Below are positions 20,905 to 32,795 of a stretch of DNA of 64,000 nt, one piece after another. A model generated the notes under the pieces. The model saw nothing but the letters and a program-made list of their open reading frames with translations, was not told where the DNA came from and did not search any database. Position 1 is the first letter of the stretch, and each line of letters opens with the position of its first letter. The stretch is from Mytilus galloprovincialis (lineage: Eukaryota > Mollusca > Bivalvia > Mytilida > Mytilidae), in contig NC_134841.1 in assembly GCF_965363235.1 (NCBI RefSeq), positions 53,217,078 through 53,281,077 on the forward strand. The letters run 5' to 3'. The translations under genes were made by a program, and so were the position numbers.

Positions 20905-21875
20905 GTATGTTAAAACCAATGAAAATGGTAAAAGGGTATCTTTTTTTATTTTTCATTTGCATTTTATGAAGAAAAAAAATTGAAGAATATGGGAAAACAT
21001 AGACTAAACATTCTAATGCAGTATCCCATTATTTAAGGTAAACAGAATTTGTTAACTATTGAATGTAAAGGAATGGTTTTGATCATTGTTGGATACATGA
21101 AAATGAGGATTTTGTTTTTAGTTTTTATGCTCAACCTAGGGGCATTATGTTTCACGATCAGTTGGTCTGTTTGTTTGTTCATTTGTTCGTTTGTTTGTTT
21201 GTTTGTCCGTCTGTCTTGCTTCATGTTGAATGTTTTTAGTCAAGGTAGTTTTTGATGAAGTTGATGTCCAATCAACTTGAAACTTTGTACCTTACACATG
21301 TTCCCTACAAAATTATCTATAATTTTAATGCCAAAATAAATTTTTTACCCTAATAAATATCTATTGAATTATAAAAATGTATGTTTAAGATATTTTTGCT
21401 AACTGTCAAATTTTAATTGCATTTGATCAGAGTGAAAATTGAAAATTTACTTTTATTGAAAATGTTCCTTCATCCAAGCATATCTTGGATGTGCAGGATG
21501 AAGGTCATTCTTAGAATATGAGCCTGAGGCTCGAAAGTAATTAATTCCCACCCTAGGGATTATCAGTCAGACCCACCCTTTTCCAATGGGTTTTATATTT
21601 GGTCGACACAAACTTGCTTTAAATTATGACAAGTTATTATGGAATAGATGCTTATATACTAGGGTCAAGGTCACTGGCCAGCTATGGTCTGATGGTTATA
21701 GCTTGTTTCTTTAAACAGAGATATTACATGTAAGCTTCACCCCTCATAGAGAAGTTAAGCTAATTCATTACTTGAGACCGAAGGCGAAATATGAATAAGA
21801 ATGTGATAACTAATTTGTCATCTTGTTATATTAATTTAAATCCAATTAAAAGTGTTCAGATATTTGTTTTTCCAG
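20905..21875. other. Intron with (TTTG)n-like simple repeat
   Basis: TTTG/TTCG repeats lie near 21165-21205. The rest is AT-rich with a diverged repeat around 21270-21800. No gene. Confidence 0.4.
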
Positions 21876-21941
21876 CATCTAATGAAGTTTATGACAGAAC
21901 AGAAGAGAACCATTAGGGTATCGCTACTCTTACCTGAAGCT
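21876..21941 (+). CDS. Exon of the DEP-containing gene (22 codons)
   Basis: TTTTTCCAG precedes it and GTAAGTTTAT follows. Phase 0 gives HLMKFMTEQKRTIRVSLLLP then EA. Its 3' half and donor are the apparent source of the adjacent 91-bp tandem repeat. Confidence 0.6.
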
Positions 21942-22260
21942 GTAAGTTTATCTATTTGGCTGATTATCTCCCCTTGAATTTAGAAAATGGGGGAAGGGAA
22001 CCATCAGGTCATCACAACTTCTTTCTGTAGCTTTAATTTTATCTATTTGGCTGATTATCTCCCCTTGAATTTTGAAAATCAGGGAAGGGAACCATCAGGT
22101 CATCACAACTTCTTTCTGTAGCTTTAATTTTATCTATTTGGCTGATTATCTCCCCTTGAATTTTGAAAATCAGGGAAGGGAACCATCAGGTCATCACAAC
22201 TTCTTTCTGTAGCTTTAAGTTTATCTATTTGGCTGATTATCTCACCTTGAATTTCTGAAT
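21942..22260 (+). repeat. 91-bp tandem repeat derived from the exon/intron boundary
   Basis: The marker TCTATTTGGCTGATTATCTC recurs at 21951, 22042, 22133 and 22224, a constant 91-bp period. Each unit carries GGGAACCATCAGGTCATCAC and CTTTCTGTAGCTTTAAT. These align with the upstream exon end (AGAACCATTAGGGTATCGCT ... CTGAAGCTGTAAGT). The later units are more alike than the first. Confidence 0.8.
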
Positions 22261-22389
22261 CATGGAATAGAAAAATCAGGGTAGCTATACTATCAAACGA
22301 GAAGATCTCATTTTGTGTGATGCTTCTCTTCCTCCCACAATAAATTAATCATCATACTCTATGTCCTATAGGTACCATGCATAGTCGCA

Positions 22390-23680
22390 TTTGTCATCCA
22401 TTCTTATGAGTATTCAGTTTGGGTTATTTTGGGAGAAAAATGAAAATAAAGGCGTCCGGATACATACATATTATCGCTTATCCCGGCTGACCCAGCCGCT
22501 TGAACTTTTGACGCATACAACAATCACTTTTCCATTGTGGCGTCCGATATTTTGTTTTATGACGTCAAAATTTTTACGGAAACCTGTGTGATATTCAGCA
22601 ATGGCAGACTAATAGCGATAAGGTGTATTGTTTCCAACATCTGATTGACTTTTAAGACAGACATGACTACCGGTTTTAACACTGAGAACCAATTGTATGA
22701 TAGATCAATAGATAAATAAGTCAATCAGAGCATGATATCGTGGTATTTAGATCGTAAGAACCACTACTATTAAACCTCGGTTTCACTTACACATAATTTT
22801 CATAAGTACTCGGACGGATACAGGACAATTATTTCGCCATTATCTTCATGTATACTATGATTAGTATACTACTATAATATAAAGGGACTTTCTATATAAT
22901 ATAGCAGTGATCGCTATGGAGAAGAAACTTAGAATTAATAGTTTATAGAAAATTGAATACACTTTAATATTTATGATATAGATAGGTATGTTCTTAGTAT
23001 ACAGAGACGTGAAAATAATGGACTATAACAGAAAATAAAATAATCACAGACTTTGAAAAAAAGAGAGAGAGCATAAAAATATTGTCCTGTCTCCATGTAC
23101 CTATATGACTTTTGATATCATTTCTTAAATTCTCCAGACAAAATCTTTTACAAAAAATCAACCTAAAATAGTTAACATACTTTCAACCAGTAGCTTAAAA
23201 TGCCTGCAATTTCCCTTTTTAGTCAAACATGACTTCCGGTTTTAAACTTGAGCAAAAATTTCATAAGAGTACTCAGGGACAGGACAATAATTATCGCTTC
23301 GATGGAAACTCTCTATATAATATAGCAGTGATCGCTTAGGAGTCGAGAAGAAATTTAAAATTGATAGTTAATAGCAAATTACTTTATTTATAGTATACGT
23401 ATGTTAAAAGTGTACAGAAAAGTGAAAATGATAGAATTTAACAGAAAAAAAAAAATAATAACGAATGTTGGAAACAAGAGAGAGGGCTGAAACTGTTTTC
23501 AAGTACCTATGAATTTTGATAACTTTTTCCAAAATTCTCCAGACATGCAATCTTTTACTGAAATTCTCCAGACTCAAAATCTTTTACAAAAAAATCTCCC
23601 TACAACAGTTTACATTACTTTTAACCCAGCTCTAATTCCCGCGATTTCGCGGGTGTGTTCTAGTCATTAATGATTTTATC
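22390..23680 (+). repeat. Dispersed repeat with an internal duplication
   Basis: Two related segments (about 22880-23170 and 23300-23610) share CTATATAATATAGCAGTGAT, a GAGAAGAAA stretch, TTCTCCAGAC and AATCTTTTACAAAAAA. The block ends with CGCGATTTCGCGGGTGTGTT. The interior contains a small frame of no recognised family. Probably a non-autonomous mussel repeat. Confidence 0.45.
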
Positions 23681-23689
23681 CTCACTTTG

Positions 23690-26020
23690 CGTGCGTCGTC
23701 GTCGTTGTCCAGCATCGTCTGTTAACTTTTACAAAAATCTTCTCCTCTGAAACTACTGGGCCAAATTAAACCAAACTTGGCCACAATCATTATTGGGGTA
23801 TCTAGTTTAAAAAATTTGTCCGGTGACCCGGCCAACCAACCAAGATGACCACCATGGCTAAAAATAGAACATAGGGGTAAAATGCAGTTTTTGGCTTATA
23901 ACTCAAAAACCAAAGCATTTAGAGCAAATCTGACATGGGGGTTAAATTGTTAATCAGGTCAAGATCTATCTGCCCTGAAATTTTCAGATGAATGGGACAA
24001 CCCGTTGTTGTGTTGCTGCCCCTAAATTGGTAATTTTAAGGAAATTTTACTGTTTTTGGTTATTATCTTGAATATCATTATAGATAAAGATAAACTGTAA
24101 ATAGCAATAATGTTCATCAAAGTAAGATTTACAAATAAGTTGACCCCTTTTGGAGTTATTGCTCTTTATAGTCAATTTTTAACCATTTTTCGTAAATCTT
24201 AGTAATCTTTTACAAAAATCTTCTCCTCTGAAACTACTGGGCCAAATTAATCCAAACTTTGCCACAACCATCATTGGGTATCTAGTTTAAAAAATGTGTG
24301 GCGTGACCCTCCCAACCAACCAAGATGGCCGCCATGGCTAAAAATAGAACATAGGGGTAAAATGTAGATTTTGGCTTATAACTCTAAAACCAAAGCATTT
24401 AGAGCAAATCTGACATGAGGTTAAATAATCTATTAGGTCAAGATCTATCTGCCCTGAAATTTTCCGACAAATCGGACAACCGGTTGTTGGATTGCTGCCC
24501 CTGAATTAGTAATTTTAAGGAAATTTTGCAGTTTTTGCTTATTATCTTGAATATAATTATAGATAGAGATAAACTGTAAAGAGCAATAATGTTCAGCAAA
24601 GTAAGATCTACAAATAAGTTAACATGACCAAAATTGTCAGTTGACCCATTAAGGAGTTATTGCCCTTTATAGTCAATTTTTAACCATTTTTCTAAAATTT
24701 TAGTATTCTTTTAAAAAATCTTCTCCTCTGAAACTACTGGGCCAAATTAAATCAAACTTGGCCACAATCATCATTTGGGTATATAGTTCAAAAAATGTGT
24801 GGCGTGACCCGGCCAACCAACCAAGATGGCCGCCATGGCTAAAAATAGTACATATGGGCGAAATGTAGATTTTATTTCTCTGAAACCAAAGCATTTAGAG
24901 CAAATCTGACAGGGGATAAATTATTTATCAGGTCAACATCTATCTGCCCTGAAATTTTCAGACAAAATAGACAACCTGTTTTGGGTTGCTGCTCTAGAAT
25001 TAGTAATTTAATGTTCAGCAAAGTAAGATCTAAAAATAAGTCAACATGACCAAAATTGTCAGTTTACCCCTTAAGGAGTTATTGCCCTTTAGAGTCATTT
25101 TTTAACAATTTTTCATGAATTTTTTGTAAATTTTTGTAAATTTTTAGAATATATTTTCCACTGTTATTACTGGGCCAAGTTCATTATAGATAGAGATAAT
25201 TGTAGCAAGAATAATGTCCAGTATAGTAAGATCTACAAACACATCATAATCACCAAAACACAATTTTGTCATGAATTTATCTGTGTGGTTTAATATGCAC
25301 ATAGACCAAGGTGAGCGACACAGGCTCTTGAGAGCCTCTAGTTAACCAATTTTTCGTAAATCTTAGTTATCTTTTACAAAAATCTTCTCCCCTGAAACTA
25401 CTGGGACAAATTAATCCAAACTTGGCCACAATGATCATTGGGGTATCTAGTTTAAAAAATGTGTGGCGTGACCCGGCCAACCAACCAAGATGGCCGCCAT
25501 GGCTAAAAATAGAACATAGGGGTAAAATGCAGTTTTTGGCTTATAACTCAAAAATCAAAGCATTTAGAGCAAATCTGACAGGGGTTAAATTGTTCATCAG
25601 GTCAAGATCTATCTGCCCTGAAATTTTCAGATGAATAAAACAACCCGTTGTTGGGTTGCTGCCCCTGAAATGGTAATTTTAGGGAAATTTTGCTGTTTTT
25701 GGTTATTATCTTGAATATTATTATAGATAGAAATAAACTGTAAACAGCAATAATGTTCAGCAAAGTAAGATCTACAAATAAGTCAACATGATCAAAATGG
25801 TCAGTTGACCACTTTAGGAGTTATTGCCCTTTATAGTCAATTTTTAACCATTTTTTGTAAATCTTTGTAATCTTTTAGAAAAATCTTCTCCTCTGAAACT
25901 ACTGGGCCAAATTTAACCAAACTTAGCCATAATTGGGGTATCTAGTTAAAAAAAATGCTTCCTTTGTTTAATATTCACATAGACCAAGGTGAGCGACACA
26001 GGCTCTTTAGAGCCTCTAGT
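23690..26020 (+). repeat. Bivalve tandem-unit dispersed repeat, block 2
   Basis: The same family as 6750-7956, with about four to five units. Marker strings CTTCTCCTCTGAAACTACTG, CCAACCAACCAAGATGGCC and CTATCTGCCCTGAAATTTTC recur. Two family ends (GGCTCTTGAGAGCCTCTAGT) occur, at about 25342 and 26020. This suggests one copy followed by a shortened second one that lacks the hairpin head. Short frames inside are repeat-derived. Confidence 0.75.
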
Positions 26021-26434
26021 TAAAGGAGTTATAGGAACTTTTTGCTTAATTTGGCTGTACTTTCATGTAAGCAAAGACCTTATGAATGATTTATAAGTAA
26101 CATTTCAATATCATTAAGTGTTTTCCTAACATAGCTAGAAAATGGTACTGTCAAGGCACATCAACCAATGAGATCTTATTATTGCGATACTTAACCAGTC
26201 TTAACCATAATATGCAATAATAAAAAGCCTGCAATAGTTTCTGAAATTAACGTAACTCAAAAGATTTGTTTGTTCCTATGTCGATTGAATATAAACACAA
26301 AAACCTCTGTTCCTTTGAAATTATGCATCTCATATTTTATTTTTAAATGATTTTCAGGTTTCCCAGAGCAAAGCAAACACTTCTGAAGCGAAGTTATGTT
26401 TTTATTAGTGTTGTTAAATCGTACTGTTTTTCAG
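26021..26434. other. Intron before the DEP exon
   Basis: A second acceptor-like TTTTCAGGTTTC occurs at 26352, 80 bases before the one used at 26435. A small exon starting there (VSQSKANTSEAK) is possible but lacks a credible donor. Confidence 0.3.
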
Positions 26435-26509
26435 GTTTCAGCGGATCAGAGTTTGTCAAGTGGATAATGGAGAACCATAACTTGATTAAACCACCGAGTT
26501 CACAATTAG
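26435..26509 (+). CDS. DEP-like domain exon 1
   Basis: TGTTTTTCAG precedes it and GTAAGTCAAG follows. The frame reads FSGSEFVKWIMENHNLIKPP then SSQL, matching the start of a DEP domain (aromatic-x-G-x-x-hydrophobic-V-x-W-hydrophobic). It splices in phase to 28828. DEP domains mediate membrane targeting or protein contacts in signalling and mTORC1-pathway proteins. Which DEP protein this is remains undecided. The upstream exons do not match Dishevelled, DEPTOR, DEPDC5 or GPR155 as I remember them. Confidence 0.6.
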
Positions 26510-27087
26510 GTAAGTCAAGCAGTGGTCTCAGATTTTCTCACTCATCTATATTTTGTTGGTTGTGGTATATAAATTATTACCGTATATAAGATTTTTCATG
26601 TGTTGGCTTTTTTTCACAATTTGATGGCAGGTTAAATTTTCACTGCATACAAATTTCACTGAATGGGAAAATACATGAGATAAAATAACTGTATTGAATT
26701 GTTAAAGTTGTAATCAACATAAACTTACTTTAAATCAAATGAAACTTCAAATAAAAAAAAATTATGAATACATTTTTAATTTAAGGAATATATAACTATC
26801 ATATTTTTTCTGTCTATGAAGAAATAACTTCAAAAATGTGGTGTACACTGAATAACCTGCACTCAATATCCATGCTTCTTTTTTGATTGTTTACTATAAG
26901 GTGACAATCTGTACACCTCAGCCTCAAAACACGACAATTAATTAGCTGCCATATTTTCAAATCATAACAGATCGTGAGAAATTTTTATTGACGATTATAT
27001 TTTATATGGATCCTTAAAAAATTATAAAATCATGCACAGAATACTAAATTTATGATATATAAATGCATTGGTTCAAGAATTGGATAA
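26510..27087. other. Intronic sequence
   Basis: AT-rich with no recognised feature. Confidence 0.35.
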
Positions 27088-27253
27088 ATATAGATTCCTA
27101 CACTTCAACAAGTGTATTACGATATTTCTCCACTCGAGACAGTTAAATTTTATTATTTAAAGCGCGAGGCTTGCCGAGCTCTTTAAATAACTAAAATTTA
27201 ACTGTCGAGAGTGGAGAAATATCGTAATACATGAGTTATAGTGTCGGAATCTG
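27088..27253. repeat. Long inverted repeat (hairpin, ~80-bp arms)
   Basis: The left arm runs from AGATTCCTACACTTCAACAA through GTATTACGATATTTCTCCAC to GTTAAATTTTATTATTTAAA. The right arm is its inverse with a few differences, meeting at GCGCGAGGCTTGCCGAGCTC. It is probably a small foldback MITE. A structured RNA is possible if transcribed with the host intron. Confidence 0.6.
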
Positions 27254-27874
27254 TTTCTCTAATGATTTTTATCCTTCTTTTTCAAAGATTTTCAGAAACT
27301 TGTGTTCTTTATATGCGACGTCACCAGGCATGGTCGCCTTTTTTCATGACGTCACAATAGAAGAATTCTGAAGAAAACAAAACATTTAGACGTCATAATC
27401 AAATTTCGACTAATCATTTGCCGAGAACAGATTTTTCACTAGTGAGGAGAAATATTTTTCTCACACCGGTCAGGAAACGTGAAAATAGCTCAAAAATTAG
27501 AGAAACATTATTTTTCACCAGTCACTCGTTTCATATGACTTTAACTAACAGTTAATCAATATCAAATAAATGAGTGCCACAAATGAAAAAAAACACTTTC
27601 AAGGACATTAAAATTTTCACATTGGAGTATAATAAAGTTGAAGGTTTTGAACATTACAGACACAAGGTATACTAATATATGTGTAAATGTCTTCTTTTTT
27701 TTTTTAAATTACATGCAAAACGTTAGGGTGATGACAATAATCAATGGAACGCCATTAAAAAACATTTTTAACCAGTCAATGATTGCTGTGTTGACATTAT
27801 GAAAACATGTTTTTATGAAGTATACATACTCTTGTGATCTCTGCAATCAACACAAAAGACATAATAATTAAAAA

Positions 27875-28130
27875 GATATAGGAAGATGTGGTGTGAGTGC
27901 CAATGAGACAACTCTCCATCCAAATAACAATTTATAAAAGTAAACCATTATAGGTCAATGTACGGCCTTCAACACAGAGCCTTGGCTCACACCGAACAAC
28001 AAGCTATAAAGGGCCCCAAAATTACTAGTGTAAAACCATTCAAACGGGAAAACCAACGGTCTAATCTATATAAAAAACCGAGAAACACGTATAAATTACA
28101 TAAACAAACAACAACTACTGTACATCAGAT
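27875..28130 (+). repeat. SINE-like R2 copy
   Basis: It starts GATATAGGAAGATGTGGTGT and aligns with 19931-20130 but extends further 3'. A 66-codon frame inside is repeat-derived. Confidence 0.7.
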
Positions 28131-28827
28131 TAAAAATCTTTCAAACAGCCATAAATGATAGGATATGCAAGGAAATATATGTGGAGTCAAATTTTGGCGT
28201 TTCTTTAGATGCCAGGAGTAAAGTGAAAAAAATTTATATACAGTATTATATACTTAGAAGAAAATACATGTAAATTGTATGTGGAATACAATCAATGGCA
28301 ATTGTACTGTATCAATCATCCATGTTGAAGGTATGATTGCCAAAGAGACAGCTATCAATCAGAGTTCAAATGAAGTGGATGTAAACAATTAAAGACCACT
28401 GTTACAGCCTTCAAGTTTACTGAGATCAACAATGCTTCCTTATTTTGAAAAAACAAAACAATTTAAAAACAAGGTAGACTGATTGAAATTTTATGTTTAC
28501 CATTGATTGTGAGTGAGCATAGAAAAGCACATTTTCTACCAGATTGAAAGTTTAAACGAAACTCCCGAAGATAATGATAAAGGATGAAAAAGGTCGAAAG
28601 TACAAAAAATCCTTAGATATTATTTGTCGTATTTTCTACGATGTCAAATATGGATCTTATTTTGTAACTTTTCTATAGAGACACTTATAATCTTTTAAAA
28701 TGGGGTATGGTTAATAAACTTCAAAGTTTCATACAATTGTAAGTCTCTCTCAACTTTTAGAAGTCTAGGAATAATTTAAAAGAATGATGGACAGAAACTA
28801 ATGTTTTTTTTTTATTATCTATTTTAG
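28131..28827. other. Intron with a diverged R1-like fragment
   Basis: 28321-28450 contains GGTATGATTGCCAAAGAGAC and CAGCCTTCAAGTTTACTGAG, a weak R1 relative. Nothing else is recognised. Confidence 0.4.
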
Positions 28828-28947
28828 TTCCAGGTTTGCCTACAGATTATATTCTTATAACTAAAGAAATAGCAGCATTAATGGGTAGGAGATTTGTGGA
28901 AAGTAACCTGATAGTAGATGCAGAAATTTATGATAAACATGATCAAG
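28828..28947 (+). CDS. DEP-like domain exon 2
   Basis: TCTATTTTAG precedes it and GTATAGCG follows. In phase with 26435-26509 it reads VPGLPTDYILITKEIAALMG then RRFVESNLIVDAEIYDKHDQ. The LMGRRFVESNLIVDAE segment fits the later helix of a DEP domain (typically ...LGQ-hydrophobic-LLExGLI). Confidence 0.6.
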
Positions 28948-29684
28948 GTATAGCGTATGGTTCTTTTCATCTTAAAAAAATGCTTGCTACAAATTGATGA
29001 CCTACAATCACCCCCTGCATATGACATCTTTTCAATCAGAATCCCATCTACATACCTACTATAGAGTGAGTCTCAAAATGTTTGCTCTTTGTCCTAGTCA
29101 ACACCCCTGGGAAAACCTACTGTTTTAAAAAAAAAAACCAAAAAAACACTGTTTTGAATATGATTGAAATATTTGCAACTTGACATTAAACAAACTATTC
29201 TCAATCAGCGATAAATATCATATTGTTTCTGTGGAAAACAATGTATAAACTATGATAAGTTAAAATGATCTACTTTTAAATGTAAAAACAGGGAAAAATG
29301 TGTATGCTTCTATGAAACCTATTGTTTCAAGAATAGACAGATATCTCTACAAAATATCAAGCTCTTGCTTTAAGTTGAGATAAGAATCAGCTTATTTTAT
29401 GACATTCCATATAGTCATAAAAGTTTGTATTTACTGTAATTATAAGATATTAATTTCAGGAAACATGAAAACCTTGATGTAAACAACCTTTTTTTTTTTT
29501 TAAATATTTAGTGAATAATCTATAGACTGAATATATTTTCGTTATTGTAAACTTTTCTTAAGCAGATATGATTGCTAGAATTCCCTTTTCCAAAAAAATA
29601 GTTTATATCATGTGCTATAGTCTTTCAGTCTTTTCTTGTTACAGCATACAATATGTACCTACGTCTATACATGTATATTTGTAG
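28948..29684. other. Intronic sequence
   Basis: AT-rich; no feature recognised. Confidence 0.35.
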
Positions 29685-30016
29685 ATAATAGACTGGACCT
29701 GGATACAAGCTTTTATGCAACAAATTATCCTCAATTGAGCATCATGGAAAATAAACAAAATAACAGAAAGGGAGATAACTCATCAACTAATAGTGATGCA
29801 ACACCAAGTGATACATATCCAAAAACTCAGTATCAGGTACATGGCAAAACTTTAGTGTCACCTGTGCAGCTACCAAGACAGGCAAACAGAAGCTTTAATA
29901 AACCAGTCTTTCAATTATCCTGTGATACACCAATGTCTTTCAGTATTTATTCACCGAGAGTGATGGCCCTATTTTTGAAAATTGTGATGATCATTTTTAC
30001 TACATTGCTACCATGA
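29685..30016 (+). CDS. Last coding exon of the DEP-containing gene, with a frame conflict
   Basis: TTTGTAG precedes 29685. In phase with exon 28828-28947 the frame reads DNRLDLDTSFYATNYPQLSI, completing the DEP fold. A polar tail (NKQNNRKGDNSSTNSDATPS) follows, and the frame runs to a TGA at 30014-30016. Its last 20 residues are unusually hydrophobic (VMALFLKIVMIIFTTLLP). An alternative frame from about 29950 reads ESDGPIFENCDDHFYYIATM and ends ENHEPPSELDI at a TAA near 30069. The alternative looks more protein-like. A one-base indel near 29940 in the assembly or the allele is therefore likely. Confidence 0.55.
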
Positions 30017-31240
30017 CAACTCTCCACAATGCAGAAAACCATGAACCTCCATCAGAGTTAGATATTTAAGTGGACAAATGTTTCCAAAGTCATGTTTCAA
30101 ATGTTTCTAAAGTCATGTTTCTTCCAATTATTTACTGCATATTATTTATAGTCGTAGAAAGTTTTATTCTGGCGTCTTAGTTTCTATTTTATTTACTAAT
30201 GGCGATTTGTATTTGTAAAATACTGGAAGAATTAAATATATGTGATTATATGTTACCTTTGGAAACTATGACATCTAAAGTATCTTGAAAAATTGTTTAA
30301 ATTCTGTTTTTTAAGATATATCAATTGCCAACAAACGCCAATGGGCGAAGGTCAAATGACCTTACTAGGAACTCTTCAGATTTTATCGTGAGTGTATTCG
30401 TAACCAAAGCTCTCGACAATATTTTAAGAAAACACACGATACATTATTGTGTATATGACCTTTGTTTTTCCTGTTTCAAATTTATATTCCGCAAAGATTC
30501 AAGTTTTTTTTTGTTTCTTAATTAAATACTAATAATCAAGATTAAAAAATGAAAAGACAAAATTTTTAAAATTCAATAAAACAGATCTATGGAAACTGTG
30601 AATGGCAAAATTTCAAACTTTGGTTGCCCATTTCAACCAGCTGAAGCCGGCTCGGCAGTACGAGTAAGTTCTCTTTTGAAAACGAAAAAAAAAAAACACT
30701 AAAAGATTAAGATCTTTAAGTAAGTATATATTTTTTTTTGGAATTTAATTTCTTTTCATATTGTTCATCAAAAATATTTCACTGAATAAGGTCCAAAAAT
30801 GAAGGTAAAGATAGAATTTTAGTGTCAGTTTAAAATTTTAGATGTTCAGGACGTATTAATGTTGAAAATATGCCACACACCGCTATATTTTGACCTTGAT
30901 AAAATAGTACTACTAGAACTAGTCAAAGCCGCAAAGCAGCTTGTACCTTATACAAACAGTCACTTTCTTAAATTGTGGTTGAACTAATTAATGTTTAACA
31001 ATGATTAAAGCTCTTGCTCTTGTAAAAACTGTGCTTTATATGTTTATTTAAAATCATGTTCTCTTGTGACATTTAAACAAGTGTGCTTTAACTGTTGTGT
31101 AAAATAACTTGTTGATTTAGTGCTTTAGTATAAACATTATAAGAAACATTCAACATAGGGACTATTGTTTGAAATTTTATATTGTTCTGTTATTGTAACT
31201 TGTTATTACATATCTTAAAATATATATGATGAATAAAAAT
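30017..31240 (+). other. Probable 3' UTR region with polyadenylation signals
   Basis: AATAAA occurs at 30575-30580 and 31232-31237. No further exon of the DEP gene was recognised. The candidate exon at 30589 may belong to a new gene, in which case the 3' end lies at or before 30575. Confidence 0.35.
30589..30663 (+). CDS. Candidate first coding exon of an unknown gene
   Basis: An ATG at 30589 opens 25 codons (METVNGKISNFGCPFQPAEA then GSAVR) to a strong donor GTAAGTTCTC at 30664. ACAG just upstream means it could also be an internal exon. No downstream partner exon was identified. Confidence 0.3.
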
Positions 31241-31925
31241 TTGAAATCCCCTTATCTTCTATTATTATCAAGTAAAAATGGCTATACAGATGTCTGAAGG
31301 TATGGAATCAGTTCTTTTTACAAAAAAAGGAAGATATGCAGTTTCAACACACAAAAAACATTGGGTACGCCAAAAAAAATTGATAAAAAATCCCCAGTTA
31401 TGAGACCCAAACTGTTGTGGCTTGACAACTCTGTCACATGTCTGTAGAAGTGCATATACACTTTCCTTTCTGTGATGTTATTTTTCAAGAAACTTCCTAG
31501 TAAAAGTGTTACAGTTTTAGCTGCAAAGGTCCAAGTTCCTATGGCAAATTGCATTGTCTATATTTACAGAATTGCAACCTATAGTTTCTAAAAAACAGGC
31601 TTAACCAAGAAAATGAAAATTGACCAATGAACCATGAAAATGTGGTCAAGGTCAGATTAACCATGCCAGGCAGACATGTACAGCTTACATTTCTTCCTTG
31701 CAACAAATATATCAGACCTATTGCTTGAAGTCTAAGAAAAACAGACCAAACCACAAAAACCTAACACTGAGCAATGAGCCATGAAAATGAGGTCAAGGTC
31801 AAATAAAACCTATGATACTGACATGTTCATCATAAAATATTTCCATACACCAAAGTGACCAAATATAGTTGACCTATTGCATATACAGTAGTAGTATAAG
31901 AAAAAAGTCAAAAACTCAAAAACTT

Positions 31926-32795
31926 TAAGGAGTAGGTCCAAAATTATAGCAGTTTTACAACATTATTAAAATGAAACCTGTTAGTTATTTATTGGAAAGT
32001 AGAATGCTTCTGCTACATAAATATGGGCTATTTTTGACAATTCAATGCACATTTCTTGTGTACTAGCATCATTGAGTCATGTTAAATTACTGAAATTTTC
32101 ACAATTTTAGCATTTTAGTTGAATTTTAGACGGTTTCTGTCTTAAATGATAGTGGCCACATTTGTGTTCATTCTTAATATTGAAATGTAAGTTGTATTTG
32201 ATGATAATACATAACATGTATAAAGGTTGAGGATGAGCACAGATGCTATAAAAAAGAAGATGTGGTATGATTGCCAATGAGACCACTATCCACAAAAGAC
32301 CAAAAATGACACAGACATTAACAACTATAGGTCACCGTACGGCCTTCAATAATGAGCAAAGCCCATACCGCATAGTCAGCTATAATAGGCCCCGATAAGA
32401 TAATGTAAAACAATTCAAACGAGAAAACTAACGGCCTTATTTATGTAAAAAAATGAACGAAAAACAAATATGTAACACATAAACATACGACAACCACTGA
32501 ATTACAGGCTCCAGACTTGGGACAGGCACATACATAGATAATGTGGCGGGATCCCAACCCTGCGTCCACTTTCATTTTTGACAAAAAACATCTGAAGATA
32601 ATTTTTATAGATTTTTCATATTTCAGCTAGAATCAGAGCGCTTTTAATGATTTTAAAAATCAGTTGAGATCTTTCACTTAAACTAATTGAATCAATTGAA
32701 ATGGTCTCTTTTAAAGTGTTTAAAAAGTGTGCAAAATCTTTGTCAGATGAACCTGAAATTGAGGCCAAAATCAGCACTTACCGGACCTACCTTTT
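31926..32795. mobile_element. Second copy of the AAGGAGTAGGTCC TIR element, carrying a SINE
   Basis: The ends are AAGGAGTAGGTCC and CTTACCGGACCTACCTTTT. The interior aligns with 5974-6555 on both sides of an R1 insertion (32247-32562). It lies inside the ~150-bp tandem repeat. Confidence 0.65.
32247..32562 (+). repeat. SINE-like R1 copy inside a TIR element
   Basis: It starts TATAAAAAAGAAGATGTGGT and ends in CAGGCACATACATAGATAAT ... ATCCCAACC. The uninterrupted TIR copy at 5974 shows the empty site (GATGAACAGATGGGTCCACT). Confidence 0.75.

Noticed and set aside
21165-21224. 60-codon minus-strand frame rich in TNKQTNEQ
   Set aside because: It is translated TTTG/TTCG simple repeat.
24700-25634. 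Two 60-70 codon frames at 24700-24894 and 25422-25634
   Set aside because: Both fall inside the bivalve tandem-unit repeat and mirror its units, so they are repeat-derived.
27088-27253. microRNA precursor
   Set aside because: The arms are far longer and more perfect than a typical pre-miRNA; a foldback repeat is more likely.
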